From: Bradyrhizobiaceae bacterium
Lineage (GTDB): Bacteria > Pseudomonadota > Alphaproteobacteria > Rhizobiales > Xanthobacteraceae
DNA: 64,000 nucleotides
Reading direction: 5' to 3'
NCBI GenBank assembly: GCA_020853885.1
Contig: JADYXZ010000014.1
Location: 124,001 to 188,000, forward strand
The translations under genes were made by a program, and so were the position numbers. The notes beneath the pieces were generated by a model. The model had not been told where the DNA came from. It did not search any database and saw only the letters and a program-made list of their open reading frames with translations. Below are positions 21,763 to 30,706 of the stretch, piece by piece. Within the stretch, counting starts at the first letter, position 1. Each line of letters starts with the position of its first letter.

Positions 21763-22849
21763 GCTTCTGTTCCTGCTCCACCGCGCGCTTCACGCTCTCC
21801 GACGCCTTCGGATATTTCGTGAGCACATGGCCGAGCGAGGCGCACGCGGTTTCGCGCTCGCCGAGCGCGGCGAGCGACTGGCCGAGCCGCAGGAGCGCTT
21901 CCGGCGCGCGCACGGCGTTCGGATAGTCGGTCGAGATCTTCAGGAACGTCTCGGCCGCGTCGTTGAACTGCTTGAGCTGGAACTGGCTTTCGCCGAGCCA
22001 GTAGTGCGCGTCGGGCATCAACCGCTGCGCGTCCGGTTCGCGGCTCTTGCCGTGATTGGTGAGGAAGACGCGGAAGCCTTCGACCGCAAGCTCGTAGTCG
22101 CGCCGCAACACCGCACCGTAGGCGAGATCGTATTCGTCCTTCGGGCTGTCGGACGGCGCCAGCACGGCCTGCGGCCCGACCGGACTTCCTGCCGGCGGCT
22201 GCCCGCCGCGCGAAGCGGGCGGCAGCGCCTGCGGGGGCTGACCGGAACCCGCGAGCGAGCCGAGATCGAGCGGCTTTCCGCCCGGGCCACCCGGAGCACT
22301 GCCCCCCGGAATCGTTCCGAGCGGACGCGGCACGCCGGGCGCATCCGGCGCGGTTGCCGGATCGAACACGTCACCGCGCCGTCCCGACGGCGCCGCCGCC
22401 GGTTCCGGCGGCAAGGCGATCGTCGGCGTCTGCCGCGAAGCGACCGACGGCAGGTTCGGCGGCGGCGGCGGGATCGCGTCGCTCTGGCTGCGCTGCGCCG
22501 GCGCGCGCCCCGAAGGCTTCATCTCCTGAAAGCGGAAGTCGGTGTCCTGCTGCACGCGCTTGAGCTGCTGCTCGAGCTGGTTGTTGCGATGCTGCAGTTC
22601 CTCGATCATGCCGGTGAGCTGGCGGATCTGGTTCTCCAGCCGGCCGAGGCGCGCGACGAGCTCGGAGTCGTCGCTCCGCTGCTGCTGGCCGAAGAGCTGC
22701 ACGGGCACGAGCGGCGCGCCTGTGCCGGCGCGGATCGCGCCGGTCGCGGAGAGCGGCACAGCCCATGCGCCGCCGGCCGCAATCGACGCGGCAAGCACAA
22801 GCGCGGCAACAGGCAATAGCCGGACGGTTCCGATGTTCATGGTCGGCAT
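21749..22849 (-). CDS. cpoB: Tol-Pal accessory protein CpoB (YbgF)
   Basis: Periplasmic protein that links Tol-Pal with peptidoglycan synthesis at the septum. The 366-residue protein has a signal peptide (cleavage near AWA), an N-terminal trimerising coiled coil (residues ~60-100, LGRLENQIRQLTGMIEELQH), a ~110-residue Gly/Pro-rich linker, and C-terminal TPR repeats (YDLAYGAVLRRDYELAVEGF, LGESQFQLKQFNDAAETFLK). The linker is longer than in E. coli. Gene order pal-cpoB is standard. Confidence 0.93.
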   Translation of the reverse strand: MPTMNIGTVRLLPVAALVLAASIAAGGAWAVPLSATGAIRAGTGAPLVPVQLFGQQQRSDDSELVARLGRLENQIRQLTGMIEELQHRNNQLEQQLKRVQQDTDFRFQEMKPSGRAPAQRSQSDAIPPPPPNLPSVASRQTPTIALPPEPAAAPSGRRGDVFDPATAPDAPGVPRPLGTIPGGSAPGGPGGKPLDLGSLAGSGQPPQALPPASRGGQPPAGSPVGPQAVLAPSDSPKDEYDLAYGAVLRRDYELAVEGFRVFLTNHGKSREPDAQRLMPDAHYWLGESQFQLKQFNDAAETFLKISTDYPNAVRAPEALLRLGQSLAALGERETACASLGHVLTKYPKASESVKRAVEQEQKRVRC

Positions 22850-22990
22850 GTTGTTGGACGCGCCACCCTAGCGCGGGACCCCAAGGTCATCCAGCGGCAG
22901 ATAGCCGCCCGAGTACGACCAAAATTTGGCTCCCGCCAACGAATTCGGCGCCCGTCGCGGGCACCGAACCGAAATTTACCGCCGGGAACC

Positions 22991-23485
22991 TCAAACGCCG
23001 GCGTTCAGGACGGTGACCGAGCGCCGGTTCTGCGACCAGCAGGAGATGTCGTTGCAGACTGCGACCGGCCGCTCCTTGCCGTAGGAGATCGTCCGCATGC
23101 GCGACGGATCGACGCCGCGCGCGGCGAGATAGTCGCGCACTGTCGTGGCGCGGCGGGCGCCGAGCGCGATGTTGTACTCGCGCGTGCCGCGTTCGTCCGC
23201 GTGTCCTTCGACCGTGAAGGCATAGCGGTTGTACTGGCTGAGCCACTGCGCCTGCTTGTCGAGCGTGGCGCGCGCCTGCGGCGTGAGCTCGGACGAATCC
23301 GTCTCGAAGAACACGCGGTCGCCCACGTTGACTACGAAGTCCTGCGCGCTGCCGGGCGTCGCCGCGCTGCCGGCGCCGGCTCCAGCCTGGTCGGTCGGAT
23401 TCTGCGCACAGGCGGCGATCAGCATGACGGCGCCGATCATCGCCGCGATCCGCGCGCCGCGCAGGAATCCGTGTTTGCTCGTCAT
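22991..23485 (-). CDS. pal: Peptidoglycan-associated lipoprotein Pal
   Basis: Outer-membrane lipoprotein that anchors to peptidoglycan and receives force from TolA/TolB. The 164-residue protein has a lipoprotein signal with lipobox IAAC (around residue 25) followed by an OmpA-like domain. The peptidoglycan-binding stretch FTVEGHADERGTREYNIALG and the following RRATTVRDYL are intact. A 226-nt gap separates it from tolB, so it may have its own promoter; TTGACT and TTGACG words lie in that gap. Confidence 0.96.
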   Translation of the reverse strand: MTSKHGFLRGARIAAMIGAVMLIAACAQNPTDQAGAGAGSAATPGSAQDFVVNVGDRVFFETDSSELTPQARATLDKQAQWLSQYNRYAFTVEGHADERGTREYNIALGARRATTVRDYLAARGVDPSRMRTISYGKERPVAVCNDISCWSQNRRSVTVLNAGV

Positions 23486-23711
23486 CTTGCGGCTCCCTCT
23501 GCCATTCCGGGGGCACAGCCCCTTTTCAGCCCTTTCGCAACGAGTATTCCGTCAACCTTGACGAGATGTTGCTGAAATCGGGAAAAATTGAGTCAATGGC
23601 CAGTGCCTTTGCAAACCTCTTGGTGTGGTTAGCAAAGGATGAACGGGCGAACCTCGTGTTGCAGTACGGCCATATCATGGCCCCGCGCCGCTACCTTCGG
23701 CCCCACTACCT
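23486..23711. other. tolB-pal intergenic region
   Basis: 226 nt without a convincing gene. On the minus strand it contains two -35-like words (TTGACT, TTGACG) suitable for a separate pal promoter, and two direct copies of GAAGGTAG next to the tolB stop. A 61-codon plus-strand frame crosses it but is rejected as chance. Confidence 0.45.
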
Positions 23712-25070
23712 TCAGGAAAGCAACGGCGACCAGGCGGGATCCGAGGCATAGGCGGGCGTCGGGATCCGCTGCTCGTTATAGCCCGTGAGATCGACCGTAT
23801 AGAGATTGGGGCCGGCGTTGCCGCCGGGATCGCGGAAGAACATCAGCACGCGACCGTTCGGCGCCCAGGTCGGCCCCTCGTTGTGGAAGCCCTCGGTGAG
23901 AATCCGCTCGCCGGAACCGTCGGTGCGCATCACGCCGATCGCGAAACTGCCGGCGCCCTGCTTGGTGAAGGCAACGACATCGCCGCGCGGCGACCACACC
24001 GGCGTCGAGTAACGTCCCTGCCCGAACGAGATACGGCGCGCGCCGCTGCCGTCGGCATTCATGATGTAGATCTGCTGCGAGCCGCCGCGGTCGGATTCGA
24101 ACGCGACGTACCGCCCGTCCGGCGAGAACGACGGCGCGGTATCGATCGCCGGCGTGTCGGTGAGCCGCGTCGTGCGCCGCGAACGCAGATCCATCAGGAA
24201 GATGTTCGACTGGTTGCCCTGCTGCAGGCTCATGATCACGCGCTGGCCGTCCGGCGAGAAGCGCGGCGAGAAGGTCATGCCGGGAAAGTCGCCAACGACC
24301 TCGCGCTGGCCCGTTTCGATATTGAGAAGCAGCACGCGCGGGTCGCCGCGTCCGTAGGACATGTACGCGACTTCCTGATTGGTCGGGCTGAAGCGCGGCG
24401 TCAGCACGAGATCGTCGCCGCGCGTGAGATAGCGCACGTTCGCCCCGTCCTGGTCCATGATAGCGAGCCGCTTGACCCGGTTGTCCTTCGGGCCGGTCTC
24501 GTCGATGAAGACGATGCGCGTGTCGAAATAGCCCTTCTCGCCCGTGAGCCGCTCGTAGATCTGGTCGGAGATGATGTGCGCGATACGCCGCCAGTGCTCG
24601 GGCTGCGTGAAATACTGCTGTCCCGTGAGCTGCTGGCCGGCGAACACGTCCCACAGACGGAATTCGGTGCGGAAGCGTCCGTCCGGCTGGCGGCCGACAC
24701 GCCCGGTCACCAGTCCCTGCGCGTTGATCACCCGCCAATCCTGGAAGCGCGGCGGTGCGTCGACATTGACGATCTTCTCGATGAACGCCTGCGGATCGAT
24801 CGGCGCGAACAGGCCGGAGCGCCGCAGGTTGTTCGTGATCACCGCCGTGATGTTGCGGCCGAGCTCCTGGTCCTGAGCGCCCGCACCCACAAAGTCGGGC
24901 AGCGCCACCGGCAACGGCTGGATCGTGCCCTGGGTGATGTCGAGCTTGAGCACGGCCTCTGCGCGGCCCGCGCCGAGCGCCGCCCCAGTCGCGGCGCCGC
25001 CCGCCGTCAGCAGCAGCTCCCGCCGCGAGAAGCCGCGCAAACCCGGCACCGGAAATTTTCGTTCGCTCAT
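23712..25070 (-). CDS. tolB: Tol-Pal periplasmic beta-propeller protein TolB
   Basis: Periplasmic partner of Pal and TolA. The 452-residue protein has an N-terminal alpha/beta domain (~45-170) and six WD-like propeller blades with repeated motifs such as [20 protein letters not shown]. The leader contains [20 protein letters not shown], a twin-arginine pair followed by a mildly hydrophobic stretch, so export may use Tat; most TolB use Sec. Start at 25070 (MSERKFPV) leaves 29 nt after tolA; the longer frame upstream overlaps tolA. Confidence 0.95.
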   Translation of the reverse strand: MSERKFPVPGLRGFSRRELLLTAGGAATGAALGAGRAEAVLKLDITQGTIQPLPVALPDFVGAGAQDQELGRNITAVITNNLRRSGLFAPIDPQAFIEKIVNVDAPPRFQDWRVINAQGLVTGRVGRQPDGRFRTEFRLWDVFAGQQLTGQQYFTQPEHWRRIAHIISDQIYERLTGEKGYFDTRIVFIDETGPKDNRVKRLAIMDQDGANVRYLTRGDDLVLTPRFSPTNQEVAYMSYGRGDPRVLLLNIETGQREVVGDFPGMTFSPRFSPDGQRVIMSLQQGNQSNIFLMDLRSRRTTRLTDTPAIDTAPSFSPDGRYVAFESDRGGSQQIYIMNADGSGARRISFGQGRYSTPVWSPRGDVVAFTKQGAGSFAIGVMRTDGSGERILTEGFHNEGPTWAPNGRVLMFFRDPGGNAGPNLYTVDLTGYNEQRIPTPAYASDPAWSPLLS

Positions 25071-25099
25071 GGAATCGGTCTCGAAGGCATCGGTCCGGC

Positions 25100-25996
25100 T
25101 CAACCGCCGAACATGTCGCGTGGATCGAAGGTCACTTCCACATCGCGCCATATATCGTACTTGGCCGCCGGCAAAGTATAGGGCTGGCAGCGGCGCACCG
25201 CACGCATCGCGCTCTCGGCCGCCACCCGGAAATACGGGCTCGCGCCGTTGTTCAGGAGCACGGGTTCCGCCGACAGCGTACCGTCGGTGCGGAACTGGAT
25301 GCGCAGCCGCACGATCAGATCCTGCGCGTTCTCCGCACCCACCGGCGGATTCCAGCACGCCTGGATCTGCGCCCGCAGCGCATCGATCTCGCTCTGCGTC
25401 AGCCGCGGCGCATTGCCGGTCGAGGCGCCGAGCGCGGCCGTCGGCGACACCTGCTCCGCCGCGCGCTGGGTCGTCGGCTGGCGCCGGTCGAGCAGGGCCG
25501 CGATCTGGTCCGGATTGAAATCGCGCTGCTTCGGCGTCTGCGCCTTGGCCGTCTCGGTCGACTTCGGCTTCGGCGGCGGCTCGCGCTTCGGCGGCAGCGG
25601 CGCCGCGACCGGCTCCGGCTTCGGTTCGGGCTTCGGTTCTTCTTTCTTCGGCGCGGGCTCGGGCTTCGTCTCCGGCGGAGGCGGCGGCGGCGCGGCCGCG
25701 GTCTTCACCTCCGGCTGCTTCGGCTTCTTCTCCGGCTCCGGCGCCTGCTTCGGCTCGGCAACCTTGTCGGCGGCCTGCTTCGCCTTCTCCTGCTTCGGCG
25801 CGTTGCGGTTACCCGCCTGCAATTGCGTGATCTCGCTGATCGGCACGAGATCGACCGGCATCGACTCGGTCTTCTGCGGTTCGAGCACGGCGGGCGCGAA
25901 CGTCACCAGCCCCCAACCGAGCACGACCGCATGCAAGATGCTCGATACGGCTAGCCCCGTGCGCAACTTAGCGTCCTTGTTCGACTTCGGTGACAA
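25100..25996 (-). CDS. tolA: Tol-Pal protein TolA
   Basis: Inner-membrane-anchored protein spanning the periplasm and transmitting proton-motive force to Pal. The 298-residue protein has a short cytoplasmic N-terminus, one membrane span ([19 protein letters not shown]), a long Lys/Glu/Pro/Ala-rich rod (residues ~70-190) and a C-terminal TonB/TolA-like domain ([20 protein letters not shown]). Its start overlaps the end of tolR by 29 nt, indicating coupled translation. Confidence 0.95.
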   Translation of the reverse strand: MSPKSNKDAKLRTGLAVSSILHAVVLGWGLVTFAPAVLEPQKTESMPVDLVPISEITQLQAGNRNAPKQEKAKQAADKVAEPKQAPEPEKKPKQPEVKTAAAPPPPPPETKPEPAPKKEEPKPEPKPEPVAAPLPPKREPPPKPKSTETAKAQTPKQRDFNPDQIAALLDRRQPTTQRAAEQVSPTAALGASTGNAPRLTQSEIDALRAQIQACWNPPVGAENAQDLIVRLRIQFRTDGTLSAEPVLLNNGASPYFRVAAESAMRAVRRCQPYTLPAAKYDIWRDVEVTFDPRDMFGG

Positions 25997-26405
25997 GCGC
26001 CACCCGTCTGTAACCCGCGGCCGACAACCGGCCCATGACGCGCATCACCGTGCCGTAGTCGACCTTGCGGTCGCCGCGCACATAGATGCGCTCGTCCGTT
26101 CCGTTCTTCGCGATCGCCTTGAGCTTCGCCACCAGCTCGTCCACCGGAATTTCGGTGTTCTGCAGGAAAACCTGCCCCTTGTCATTGACGGAGATGGTCA
26201 GGGGCTCGCGGTCCTGATCGATCGATTTCGCCTGGCTCTCCGGCAGATCGATCGGCACGCCGACCGTGAGCAGCGGTGCTGCCACCATGAAGATGATGAG
26301 CAGCACCAGCATCACGTCGACGAACGGCGTGACGTTGATCTCGCTCATGACCGGACGGCGCCGGCCGCGGAGCTGCCGGCCCCCGCTGGAGACTCCCGCC
26401 CCCAT
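25968..26405 (-). CDS. tolR: Tol-Pal motor subunit TolR
   Basis: ExbD-family inner-membrane protein that with TolQ forms the proton channel. The 145-residue protein has one span carrying the essential Asp in SEINVTPFVDVMLVLLIIFM (about residue 29) and a periplasmic domain ending in [15 protein letters not shown]. It has a basic 20-residue N-terminal extension. The gene begins 9 nt after tolQ and overlaps tolA. Confidence 0.97.
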   Translation of the reverse strand: MGAGVSSGGRQLRGRRRPVMSEINVTPFVDVMLVLLIIFMVAAPLLTVGVPIDLPESQAKSIDQDREPLTISVNDKGQVFLQNTEIPVDELVAKLKAIAKNGTDERIYVRGDRKVDYGTVMRVMGRLSAAGYRRVALVTEVEQGR

Positions 26406-26414
26406 GTCCCGTCC

Positions 26415-27128
26415 TCACATCTTCTCGTCGACCTGGCGCGACAGGATCGCCGAGAACTCGTCGGCGAAACCCTCGAGGCGCTGGGCCTGGCGGTTCACTT
26501 CGTTCGCGAACTTGTTGTAGAAAATCGTCGCCGGTATGGCGGCGATCAGGCCCATGGCCGTGGCGAACAGCGCCTCGGCAATGCCCGGCGCGACGACCGC
26601 GAGGCTCGTGCTCTTCGACGCCGCGATCGACTGGAAGCTCGTCATGATGCCCCACACCGTGCCGAACAGGCCGATGAAGGGGCCGGCCGAGCCGACGGTC
26701 GCCAGCACCAGAAGCCGCCGCTCCAGCCGCTCCACCTCGCGCGCGATCGTCACGTTCATCACCTTCTCGATCCGCTGCGTGAGCCCCATGAGCGAGCGCG
26801 CGCCGCCTTCGTAGGTACGCTTCCATTCGCGCATGGCGGCGACGAACAGCGCTGCCATCGAATGGTTCGGCCGCGACGAAAGCTGACGATAGAGATCTTC
26901 CAGGCTCTCGCCCGACCAGAACGCTTCCTCGAAGCGGTCCATCTGCCGCCGGCTGCGCGCGAACAGGATCGTCTTGTCGATCACGATCGCCCACACCCAC
27001 ACCGAGGCGATCACGAGGCCGATCATCACCGCCTTGACGACGAAGTGCGCCTGCCAGAACAGGCCCCAAAGCGACACCTGCGCGGCCGGCAGGTCGAGCG
27101 CGCCCTGGGCGATTTCAGCGGGATTCAT
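26415..27128 (-). CDS. tolQ: Tol-Pal motor subunit TolQ
   Basis: MotA/TolQ/ExbB-family proton channel. The 237-residue protein has three spans: near residue 25 (FVVKAVMIGLVIASVWVWAI), ~135-160 (LATVGSAGPFIGLFGTVWGI) and ~170-195 (VVAPGIAEALFATAMGLIAA). Pore-lining Thr/Ser residues are present. Start at 27128 (MNPAEIAQGALD) is chosen; the in-frame extension to 27227 has no family similarity. It is first gene of tolQRAB. Confidence 0.95.
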   Translation of the reverse strand: MNPAEIAQGALDLPAAQVSLWGLFWQAHFVVKAVMIGLVIASVWVWAIVIDKTILFARSRRQMDRFEEAFWSGESLEDLYRQLSSRPNHSMAALFVAAMREWKRTYEGGARSLMGLTQRIEKVMNVTIAREVERLERRLLVLATVGSAGPFIGLFGTVWGIMTSFQSIAASKSTSLAVVAPGIAEALFATAMGLIAAIPATIFYNKFANEVNRQAQRLEGFADEFSAILSRQVDEKM

Positions 27129-27429
27129 GCGGCAAACCTCGGCGACCGTTTCGGCAACGCTGCAACGGGCCAGTATGAGGAACGAGATCGAAGGGCCTGG
27201 CTCGCGATCGGCTGGCTCCGGCTGCACCGGGAAATTTCATTCCCCCGCCGCATGCCCTTCGTTCCGGCCCAAATCGAGACCGAATCTGTCCAAACTTGGG
27301 CGCATCCCCGGGCGCCCGTCTCGGGTAGCAAAGCCCCGCGTGCTTAATAAACGATTATCGGCATCAACCGCTACCTCGACCGATCCGACCGCCGACGATA
27401 GGGTACAAGACCGGATGGGCAGGAAAACG
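27129..27429. other. Divergent intergenic region between tolQ and the toxin-antitoxin pair
   Basis: 301 nt with no supported coding sequence. It must contain the tolQ promoter (minus strand) and the antitoxin promoter (plus strand). I could not single out convincing -35/-10 pairs. It is noticeably less GC-rich in the 27345-27370 stretch. Confidence 0.4.
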
Positions 27430-27648
27430 ATGAATGAGAAGACCAAAATCCTCGGAGAGCAGGCCCGGGCGTTGAGCCCAGGAGACCGGATCGCGCTTGT
27501 CGAAGATGTGCTCGACAGTCTCGACCGCCCGGATCCGAACATCGACCGGCTATGGGCGAAGGAGGCGGGTGACCGCCTTGCCGCTTATCGTCGCGGCGAG
27601 ATCAAGGCCAAGGACCTTAGCGATATTCTTGCCAAGTACCGGCCGTGA
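27430..27648 (+). CDS. Antitoxin, putative addiction-module component family
   Basis: 72-residue acidic protein of the TIGR02574/PF09720 antitoxin type (RALSPGDRIALVEDVLDSLD, then DRLWAKEAGDRLAAYRRGEI). These neutralise a ParE/RelE-fold toxin encoded next door and usually repress their own operon. The stop codon overlaps the toxin start (GTGA), the classic arrangement for this system. The ATG at 27430 is preceded by an AGGA ribosome-binding site. Confidence 0.88.
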   Translation: MNEKTKILGEQARALSPGDRIALVEDVLDSLDRPDPNIDRLWAKEAGDRLAAYRRGEIKAKDLSDILAKYRP

Positions 27649-27938
27649 CGATCCGGTTTCTTGAGGTCGCCGAGATCGAGCTGGACCAGGCGATCCGCTG
27701 GTACGAAGCGCAGGCACCCGGCTTGGGCAATACCTTTCTCATCGAGATACTGTCCGCGACCGATCGCATCTCGCAGTATCCCGAGGCGTGGCAGCCCTTG
27801 GGCCAAGACATCCACCGCTGCCGCCTCAGCCGCTTTCCCTATGGCCTGATCTACGCGATCGAAGACGGGAACATCCTGATCCTGGCGGTCGCCCACTTGC
27901 ATCGCGAACCGGATTTCTGGCGCGACCGCCTGAAATAA
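27645..27938 (+). CDS. ParE/RelE-family toxin
   Basis: 97-residue toxin of the type II ParE/RelE superfamily, GTG start overlapping the antitoxin stop. Features: AEIELDQAIRWYEAQAPGLG at the N-terminal helical hairpin and CRLSRFPYGLIYAIEDGNIL in the core sheet, followed by VAHLHREPDFWRDRL. The conserved Arg/Tyr pattern suits a ParE-like gyrase poison better than a ribosome-dependent nuclease, but this is not certain. The pair sits between tolQ and the ybgC-ruv block, a likely late insertion. Confidence 0.88.
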   Translation: MTIRFLEVAEIELDQAIRWYEAQAPGLGNTFLIEILSATDRISQYPEAWQPLGQDIHRCRLSRFPYGLIYAIEDGNILILAVAHLHREPDFWRDRLK

Positions 27939-27964
27939 AGCCAGCTCTTCATCGCACAAAACAA

Positions 27965-27995
27965 AACCGCCCGCCTCGGTGCGAGGCGGGCGGCT
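27965..27995 (-). terminator. Intrinsic terminator after the DUF2852 gene
   Basis: Perfect 11-bp stem CCGCCCGCCTC/GAGGCGGGCGG (27967-27977/27983-27993) with 5-nt loop. On the minus strand it is followed by TTTTGTTTTG. It lies 25 nt past the stop of the DUF2852 gene and may also slow plus-strand transcripts from the toxin. Confidence 0.9.
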
Positions 27996-28018
27996 GCATT
28001 TCGGGAACTGCCGGGCGG

Positions 28019-28426
28019 CTATTCGGGACGCCGCGGCTCGACCGAGGTTTCCGGCGGCGCCGGCCGGTTGCGCCGCTCCGCCATGAACTGGTCGAACTCG
28101 GTCTTGTCCTTGGCGAAGCGCAGGCGATCGAGGAATTCCTTGAACTCGCGCTGCTCTTCCTCGAGCCGCTTCAGCGTCTCCTCGCGATACTCGTCGAAGG
28201 CACGATTGCCGCTCGAAGGCTGCGGGTGCCACCAGGTGCCCGCATGACGGCGGTGCGCACCTTCCCGCCAAGCTCCGCATGCGCCGTTTCTCCAACCCAT
28301 TCGTCCGCTCCAGATGATGAAGGCCAAGATGGCAAGACCCACCGGCCAGAAGATGATGAAGCCGAGGACCATGAGTGCGATCCAAGCCGGCTTGCCCAGT
28401 TCGTCGATTTTCTCTGCCCAGGTCAT
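28019..28426 (-). CDS. DUF2852-family membrane protein
   Basis: 135-residue protein with one to two closely packed membrane segments (AWIALMVLGFIIFWPVGLAI, then LAFIIWSGRMGW) followed by a soluble, charged helical tail (DEYREETLKRLEEEQREFKE). This is the layout of DUF2852, a family of unknown function in Hyphomicrobiales. Translation is supported by an AGGAG site 10 nt before the ATG. A -35-like TTGACC (28491-28496) and an operator-like palindrome (28460-28476) precede it, suggesting repression by the adjacent TetR regulator. Confidence 0.85.
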   Translation of the reverse strand: MTWAEKIDELGKPAWIALMVLGFIIFWPVGLAILAFIIWSGRMGWRNGACGAWREGAHRRHAGTWWHPQPSSGNRAFDEYREETLKRLEEEQREFKEFLDRLRFAKDKTEFDQFMAERRNRPAPPETSVEPRRPE

Positions 28427-28459
28427 GTCAGGCCGCTCCTGCAGTTCGGTCCACGTGAA

Positions 28460-28476
28460 TGTTAATTACATTTACA
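28460..28476. promoter_or_regulatory. Operator-like palindrome 2 (upstream of DUF2852 gene)
   Basis: Fits TGTnAA-N5-TTnACA exactly, the same pattern as the site at 29151-29167 over the tetR start. It overlaps the expected -10 region of a minus-strand promoter whose -35 is TTGACC at 28491-28496, so binding would block transcription of the DUF2852 gene. Confidence 0.62.
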
Positions 28477-28500
28477 TAGCCCCGGCGGACGGTCAAGGGG

Positions 28501-29160
28501 CTATCTGCTTTTTTCCGGTTTCCAGAGGCCAAGTCCCTCCAGGTACACGAGGACTCCTGCTTCCAGCAGCTCTTCCGGCGACATCGGCAAGGCGCGCCGC
28601 GCGTCGTCCCCTCTCGCAAATAGGGAGGCGACGCCGTGCGACAATGCCCAGATGTGCAGCGCGAGCATCAGGGCCGGCGGTTTTTTTCCACCTGGTGCCG
28701 CGGCGACGATCTTCTCCGCCGCCACGCGCAGCACGTTGAAAGCGCGGTCGCCCGCCTGCCGCAGCTCAGGATTGGCGCCGATCGGGATGCCCGCCTCGAA
28801 CATCGCCGAGTAATAGGCGGGCTCCTTGCGCGCGAATTCGAGATAGGCGCTGCCGAGACGCTCGAACGCCGTCAGCGGATCCGGCCGCCCGTCGTCCCAG
28901 GCGCGCAGGAGCGCCTGCTCGAACAGTTCGAACCCGCGCTTGGCGACATCGGCCATCAAGGCGTCGCGGTCGCTGTAATGGCGATAGGGTGCAGCCGGGC
29001 TCACGCCCGCCCAGCGCGCCGCGTCGGCGAACGTGAATCCGAACGGCCCCTTCTCGGCGATCAGCTCGAGCGCCGCCCGCACCAGGTCCTCTTTCAGGTT
29101 CCCGTGGTGATAGCTCCGCTCGCCGCGCCCGCCTCGTTTATGCCAGCTCATGTGAATCAT
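28501..29160 (-). CDS. TetR/AcrR-family transcriptional regulator
   Basis: Repressor of 219 residues, or 216 if translation starts at the second ATG (29149-29151). N-terminal helix-turn-helix: LVRAALELIAEKGPFGFTFA then WAGVSPAAPYRHYSDRDALM. The C-terminal ligand domain contains the TetR_C_33/WHG-type pattern (YSAMFEAGIPIGANPELRQA). An operator-like palindrome covers the first ATG (29151-29167), arguing for autoregulation and for use of the second ATG. No ribosome-binding site is visible before either ATG, so the message may be leaderless. Confidence 0.9.
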   Translation of the reverse strand: MIHMSWHKRGGRGERSYHHGNLKEDLVRAALELIAEKGPFGFTFADAARWAGVSPAAPYRHYSDRDALMADVAKRGFELFEQALLRAWDDGRPDPLTAFERLGSAYLEFARKEPAYYSAMFEAGIPIGANPELRQAGDRAFNVLRVAAEKIVAAAPGGKKPPALMLALHIWALSHGVASLFARGDDARRALPMSPEELLEAGVLVYLEGLGLWKPEKSR

Positions 29161-29167
29161 GTTTACA
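29151..29167. promoter_or_regulatory. Operator-like palindrome 1 (over the tetR start)
   Basis: 17 bp fitting TGTnAA-N5-TTnACA, the same spacing and half-sites as the site at 28460-28476. It overlaps the start codon region of the TetR gene, consistent with self-repression. Confidence 0.6.
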
Positions 29168-29207
29168 TTATTCGCGGGGCGGCGTCGAATGCTTTGGAAT
29201 CAAACGC

Positions 29208-29669
29208 TTAATCGGCCGCCCGCAGTGCCTTGCGCAGCGCCGCCGGAATCCGCTGCGGCTTCTCGCCCGCCACGAACGCGATCCGCACGTCCGCCGTCAC
29301 CAGCGGCTCGCCGCCGCGCACGACACTCTGCTTGAGCACGATCGAAGCGCCGCCGACCTCGCCCGGATAGGTCACCACCTCGACCACGTCGTCGACGCGC
29401 GCCGGCTTCAGGAAGTCGATCTTCATCGAGCGCACGACGAAGTGAAAGCCGGGCGCCTCCTTCGCCGTCTGTTCGAACAGCTCGCCCTGGTCGATGCCGA
29501 GGATTCGGATGAAGTCCGAGCGCCCCCGCTCCATGAAGCGCAGGTAGCTCGCGTGATAGACGAGGCCGGTGAAGTCCGTGTCCTCGTAATAGACACGGAT
29601 CGGCAGCCGGTGCACGCCGTCGACGATGCGCCCGGACAGATGCCCCCATTCGCCGTCGCTGGCCCTCAC
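29208..29669 (-). CDS. ybgC: Tol-Pal-associated acyl-CoA thioesterase YbgC
   Basis: Hot-dog-fold thioesterase of 153 residues. The active-site motif [20 protein letters not shown] (about residues 26-45) holds the catalytic Asp and the family YHA-x-YL pattern. In E. coli ybgC is the first gene of the tol operon; here it is the last gene of the ruvCAB operon, its ATG overlapping the ruvB stop (ATGA), and is separated from tolQ by a TetR/DUF2852/TA pocket. Confidence 0.93.
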   Translation of the reverse strand: MRASDGEWGHLSGRIVDGVHRLPIRVYYEDTDFTGLVYHASYLRFMERGRSDFIRILGIDQGELFEQTAKEAPGFHFVVRSMKIDFLKPARVDDVVEVVTYPGEVGGASIVLKQSVVRGGEPLVTADVRIAFVAGEKPQRIPAALRKALRAAD

Positions 29670-30706
29670 GCGTCCTCCCCCTGGTCGAACAGCGGCATCT
29701 GCGCCGCATCGCGCTTCGGCTCGGCGAGGCCGAGATGCCGGAAGGCGTGCGAGGTCAGCACGCGGCCGCGCGGCGTGCGCTGGAGAAAGCCCTGCTGCAC
29801 CAGATACGGCTCGATGATCTCCTCGATCGCGTCGCGCGGCTCGGAGAGCGCGGCGGCGATCGTCTCGACGCCGACCGGCCCGCCGCCGTAGTTCAACGCG
29901 ATCACCGTGAGGTAGCGGCGGTCCATGGCATCGAGGCCGCCCGCGTCCACCTCGAGCTGCACGAGCGCATGGTCCGCCGCGGCGGCGTCGATCGTGTCTT
30001 TCTTGTCCACGAGCGCGAAGTCGCGCACGCGCTTGAGCAGCCGTCCGGCAATGCGCGGCGTGCCGCGGGCGCGGCGCGCGATCTCCCGCGCGCCGTCGGG
30101 CGAAATGCCGATGCCGAGCATGCGCGCCGCGCGCGTGACGATCAGCTCGAGTTCCTCCGGCGCGTAGAAGCCGAGCCGGATCGGAATGCCGAACCGCTCG
30201 CGCAGCGGCGTCGTGAGCAGCCCCGAGCGCGTGGTGGCGCCGACCAGCGTGAAGCGCGCGAGATCGATCTTCACCGAGCGCGCCGCCGGCCCTTCGCCGA
30301 TGATGAGATCGAGCTGGTAGTCCTCCATCGCGGGATAGAGGATTTCCTCGATCGCCGGATTGAGCCGGTGGATTTCATCGATAAAGAGCACGTCGCGGTC
30401 TTCGAGGTTCGTGAGCAATGCCGCAAGGTCGCCGGCCTTGGCGATCACCGGCCCCGAGGTGGCGCGGAAGTTCACGCCGAGCTCGCGGGCGATGATCTGC
30501 GCGAGCGTGGTCTTGCCGAGGCCAGGCGGCCCCACGAGCAGCACGTGATCGAGCGCTTCCTTGCGCGCCCGCGCCGCCTCGATGAACACGCTCAAGTTCG
30601 CCCGCGCCTGCTGCTGGCCGATGAATTCGGCAAGCCGCTGCGGCCGCAGATTGACGTCGGCGGGATCGTCCTCGCGGGGTTCGGGAGCAAGCAACCGGCG
30701 CGACAT
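29666..30706 (-). CDS. ruvB: Holliday junction branch-migration helicase RuvB
   Basis: AAA+ motor that with RuvA drives branch migration of Holliday junctions. The 346-residue protein begins [14 protein letters not shown] and shows [20 protein letters not shown], Walker [16 protein letters not shown], Walker [12 protein letters not shown], sensor 1 ATTRSG and a C-terminal winged helix. The start at 30706 overlaps the stop of the upstream membrane-protein gene (TGATG). Confidence 0.98.
   Translation of the reverse strand: MSRRLLAPEPREDDPADVNLRPQRLAEFIGQQQARANLSVFIEAARARKEALDHVLLVGPPGLGKTTLAQIIARELGVNFRATSGPVIAKAGDLAALLTNLEDRDVLFIDEIHRLNPAIEEILYPAMEDYQLDLIIGEGPAARSVKIDLARFTLVGATTRSGLLTTPLRERFGIPIRLGFYAPEELELIVTRAARMLGIGISPDGAREIARRARGTPRIAGRLLKRVRDFALVDKKDTIDAAAADHALVQLEVDAGGLDAMDRRYLTVIALNYGGGPVGVETIAAALSEPRDAIEEIIEPYLVQQGFLQRTPRGRVLTSHAFRHLGLAEPKRDAAQMPLFDQGEDA

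Noticed and set aside
23566-23751. 61-codon plus-strand frame between pal and tolB
   Set aside because: Overlaps the tolB end, has no ribosome-binding site and no family resemblance; more likely chance in the promoter region.
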